From Roseovarius bejariae (GTDB lineage: Bacteria; Pseudomonadota; Alphaproteobacteria; Rhodobacterales; Rhodobacteraceae): DNA of 64,000 bases. The notes below the pieces were generated by a model. It worked only from the letters and a program-made list of their open reading frames with translations, searched no databases and was not told the DNA's origin. The stretch spans positions 806,402 through 870,401 of the forward strand of contig NZ_SZWE01000001.1 of the NCBI RefSeq assembly GCF_009669325.1, in the 5' to 3' direction. Below are positions 62,601 through 64,000 of this stretch, in pieces. The translations under genes were made by a program, and so were the position numbers. Position 1 is the stretch's first letter, and each line of letters begins with the position of its first letter.

Positions 62601-63045
62601 CGCGGACGACCTGCAAGGCGCGCTCGACAAGGCCAATACGCATCAGGCCGAACGCCGCGATGCGCTTGTCCTGCCGGGGCCGACGGGGGAATCGAACCGC
62701 CTGACCACCCACACGCGCGAGGCTGTGCTCTGCCTCGGCCCGGGGCCCGAGGCCGCCGCCGAACAGGCCCGCGCGGTCGAGGCACTTGGCGGCATCGCCG
62801 TACAGGCCACCGGCCACGTCGCCCCCGAAGCCCTGACAACCATGGGCGCCCTGTCCGGCGTGATCTGGTGGGGCGATGACACCACCGCCCGCGCCTATGC
62901 GCAGGCGCTGTCGCGCCGCGCCGGGCCGATCCTGCCGCTGATCACCGGGCAACCCGACACCGGCCACGTCCTGCACGAACGCCACGTCTGCGTCGATACC
63001 ACCGCCGCAGGCGGCAACGCCGCCCTGCTGGGCGGCATGGCCTGA
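59611..63045 (+). CDS. putA: bifunctional proline dehydrogenase/pyrroline-5-carboxylate dehydrogenase PutA
   Basis: 1144 residues oxidising proline to glutamate. The FAD-dependent proline dehydrogenase barrel (about 90-480) contains VRLVKGAYWDTEIK and RLHGMGEALHD. The aldehyde dehydrogenase domain (about 540-1010) has E762 (AETGGLN) and catalytic C796 (GQRCSAL). A C-terminal domain of about 120 residues follows. The N terminus lacks a ribbon-helix-helix DNA-binding domain, so it is not self-regulating and relies on PutR. Start ATG 59611 follows GGGAGGA. Confidence 0.96.
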   Translation: MPYDTDIRRAIDLATYADEGQTVARLTELAALSETDRARIVERAADLVRDIRGQSSPGLMEVFLAEYGLSTEEGIALMCLAEALLRVPDADTIDALIEDKIAPSDWGKHMGHSASPLVNASTWALMLTGKVLEDEKPGLVGTLRGAVRRLGEPVIRTATGRAMKEMGRQFVLGETIQSAMDRAAGMEKKGYSYSYDMLGEAARTDADATRYHLAYSRAITAIANACTNADIRDNPGISVKLSALHPRYEVAQREQVMDVLVPRLRSLALLAKSAKMGLNIDAEEADRLSLSLDVIETVLSEPALAEWDGFGVVVQAYGQRASHTLDFLNDLATRLDRKIMVRLVKGAYWDTEIKLSQVEGVDGFPVFTSKAATDISYIANARKLLSMTDRIYPQFATHNAHTAAAILEMGKDQKDEFEFQRLHGMGEALHDIILKNEGTRCRIYAPVGAHRDLLAYLVRRLLENGANSSFVNQIVDEDVPPEVVARDPFEAINDEKPHLPTGPDLFLPERKNSKGFDLAHQPTLDAIDAARGPFVNHTWDVGPILAGKASPEAPRPVINPADPADQPGTVATASAKDIETALASAKPWDASPEERAKVLNKVADLYEENYGELFAAIHREAGKMVLDAVAELREAVDFLRYYAANAPEGQAVGTFTCISPWNFPLAIFTGQISAALAAGNAVLSKPAEQTPIISALAVDLMHKAGVPKEALQLLPGGGEVGAALTSDARVNGVAFTGSTATAMKIRAAMAENLAPGAPLIAETGGLNAMIVDSTALPEQAVQAIVESAFQSAGQRCSALRCLYVQEDIADSFTEMLTGAMDALNIGMPWDLSTDVGPVIDETARAGIAEHIQTARAEGRLMHELKTPNAGTYIAPTLIKLGGIEDLEREIFGPVLHLATFKSTELDKVIDRINGTGYGLTFGLMTRIDDRVQYVTDRVHAGNMYVNRNQIGAIVGSQPFGGEGLSGTGPKAGGPHYLARFTAHPAAQAKGDWPRDMGADDLQGALDKANTHQAERRDALVLPGPTGESNRLTTHTREAVLCLGPGPEAAAEQARAVEALGGIAVQATGHVAPEALTTMGALSGVIWWGDDTTARAYAQALSRRAGPILPLITGQPDTGHVLHERHVCVDTTAAGGNAALLGGMA

Positions 63046-63136
63046 CACACGCCCGTTCCGGGCTTACCCCGGGACCCGGCAAAATTCCCGTCCCCCCGCG
63101 CTTGACGCCGGGGGACGGGCGGGCCAACTATCCTCC

Positions 63137-63886
63137 ATGCTGCCCATTCGCGATCATAACCCGTCTCAACAGACCCCATGGGTCACCTACGCCCTGATCG
63201 CGGTGAACGTGGCGATCTTCCTCAGCTACTGGGGCCTCTTCGCGGATCAGCGCGCCCTGACCATGTTCTTCCTCGACTGGGGCATGGTCCCGGCCCTCGT
63301 CACCGAACAGGGCACATGGGGCACCATGCTCAGTTCCATGTTCCTGCACGGCGGGCTGATGCACCTTGGCGGCAACATGCTGTTTCTGTGGATCTTCGGC
63401 GACAACCTCGAAGAAGAGATGGGCCACCTGCGCTACCTACTTTTCTACCTCGCCTGTGGCGTGGGCGCGGGCCTTGCCCATTACTACGCCGCCCCCTACA
63501 GCGAGGTGCCCACCGTCGGCGCCTCGGGGGCCATCGCCGGGGTCATGGGCGGTTACCTGCTGCTCTACCCCAGGGCGCAGGTCGATATCCTGATCTTCAT
63601 CATCTTCATCATCCGGGTGATCGCCGTCCCGGCCTGGCTCATGCTGGCGCTGTGGTTCGCGATGCAGCTTTTCGGCGGCTTCGGGGCCGACCCGATGAGT
63701 GGCGGCGTGGCCTATTGGGCGCACGCGGGCGGCTTCGTACTGGGCGCGATCCTGACCCTGCCGGTCTTCCTGCGCCGGGGCGGCACGCAGTTCTGGAACC
63801 GCACCCACGGGCAGCCCCCGCACCCCGAGGCCCGCTATGCCTATCAGAAAACCCACATCCCCCGCGTCCGGAGGCACCGCAAATGA
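63137..63886 (+). CDS. rhomboid-family intramembrane serine protease
   Basis: 249 residues with six to seven membrane spans. The catalytic serine is in VGASGAIAGVMGGY (about residue 134) and the histidine in YWAHAGGFVLGA (about residue 194). The preceding loop has FLHGGLMHLGGNMLFLWIFG. Rhomboids cleave membrane-protein helices; the target is unknown. The stop overlaps the next start by 4 nt. Confidence 0.93.
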   Translation: MLPIRDHNPSQQTPWVTYALIAVNVAIFLSYWGLFADQRALTMFFLDWGMVPALVTEQGTWGTMLSSMFLHGGLMHLGGNMLFLWIFGDNLEEEMGHLRYLLFYLACGVGAGLAHYYAAPYSEVPTVGASGAIAGVMGGYLLLYPRAQVDILIFIIFIIRVIAVPAWLMLALWFAMQLFGGFGADPMSGGVAYWAHAGGFVLGAILTLPVFLRRGGTQFWNRTHGQPPHPEARYAYQKTHIPRVRRHRK

Positions 63887-64000
63887 AAACCAAGGCCACC
63901 TGTCATTGCGGCGCGGTCGAGCTGCACCTCGACCTGCCAAACGGCATCACCGGCGCCCACCGCTGCGACTGTTCCTTCTGCCGCCGTCGCGCCGCGCCCA
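63883..64000 (+). CDS. GFA/CENP-V-domain protein (5' part only)
   Basis: The first 39 residues are visible before the window ends. C7-H-C9-G-A-V is the start of the GFA zinc fold, and C29-D-C31-S-F-C34 is the second cysteine cluster. Members range from glutathione-dependent formaldehyde-activating enzymes to proteins of unknown role. ATG 63883 overlaps the rhomboid stop (ATGA). The rest is outside the window. Confidence 0.8.
   Translation, partial: MKTKATCHCGAVELHLDLPNGITGAHRCDCSFCRRRAAP

Noticed and set aside
59818..63048. A 1076-codon open frame on the minus strand across putA
   Set aside because: It lies opposite a complete PutA with catalytic motifs. Long antisense frames are expected in high-GC DNA, and its product is low-complexity and unlike any family.

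Overview
The window is a high-GC, gene-dense piece of an alphaproteobacterial chromosome, most likely a marine Rhodobacterales (Roseobacter-group) species. This rests on protein content recognised by eye, not on a database search: a TAXI-type TRAP transporter, a PutR/PutA pair, DUF1178, DUF3572 and DUF2061 proteins, an H-NOX/H-NOXA-GGDEF pair, a PQQ-alcohol-oxidation locus with FIST and ErcS'-like regulators, and a DadA-like oxidase. No insertion sequence, phage, CRISPR array or plasmid function was seen. One tRNA (Leu, anticodon TAA) is present.

Layout. 0-9.6 kb: quinoprotein alcohol oxidation locus: the tail of a beta-propeller protein, a small exported protein, a two-gene ABC exporter, a Sel1-like protein, a cytochrome c, an ExaA/PedH-type PQQ dehydrogenase with a lanthanide-type Asp pair, then a LuxR-type response regulator, a FIST protein and a soluble hybrid kinase. 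9.6-15.2 kb: LysR regulator divergent from a TAXI-TRAP transporter and a DadA-like oxidase. 15.2-16.9 kb: H-NOXA-GGDEF cyclase and an H-NOX protein that lacks the heme-ligating histidine. 17-20.9 kb: TPP-riboswitch operon for thiamin-pyrimidine salvage (ThiY, TenA-C, ThiZ, TenA-E, ThiX). 21-23.2 kb: FbpB-like iron permease, HemP and a mini-ORF behind an iron-box-like palindrome. 23.2-27.1 kb: housekeeping singletons. 27.1-35.1 kb: type I secretion operon (HlyD, ABC, TolC) with a 1070-residue Ig-repeat adhesin. 35.5-41 kb: ArgE, an acyltransferase-3/SGNH enzyme, MntH and MntR. 41-48.4 kb: a non-pyrrolysine MttB homologue, EamA, HAD, DUF3572, a PleD-like cyclase with a dead first receiver, and an ECF-sigma operon with an EF-hand protein. 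48.6-58 kb: transport, Nudix, desaturase, XRE regulator, aldo-keto reductase, YceI, MFS and MetG. 58.3-64 kb: tRNA-Leu, TPR protein, PutR/PutA, rhomboid protease and the start of a GFA-family gene.

How the genes work together. The first 9.6 kb looks like a self-contained periplasmic alcohol-oxidation module with its own sensory system; a TACGAC motif recurs in front of the cytochrome, dehydrogenase and regulator genes. Several operons show dosage hairpins (after the TRAP binding protein and after the adhesin). Two c-di-GMP cyclases have altered sensory inputs: an H-NOX without its heme ligand, and a PleD whose phospho-acceptor Asp53 is Ser. Intergenic DNA carries three small repeat families: 11-nt-period TACCGACG arrays at three places, CGTACGA palindromes at two, and a twin-hairpin element at two with a compensatory base-pair change.
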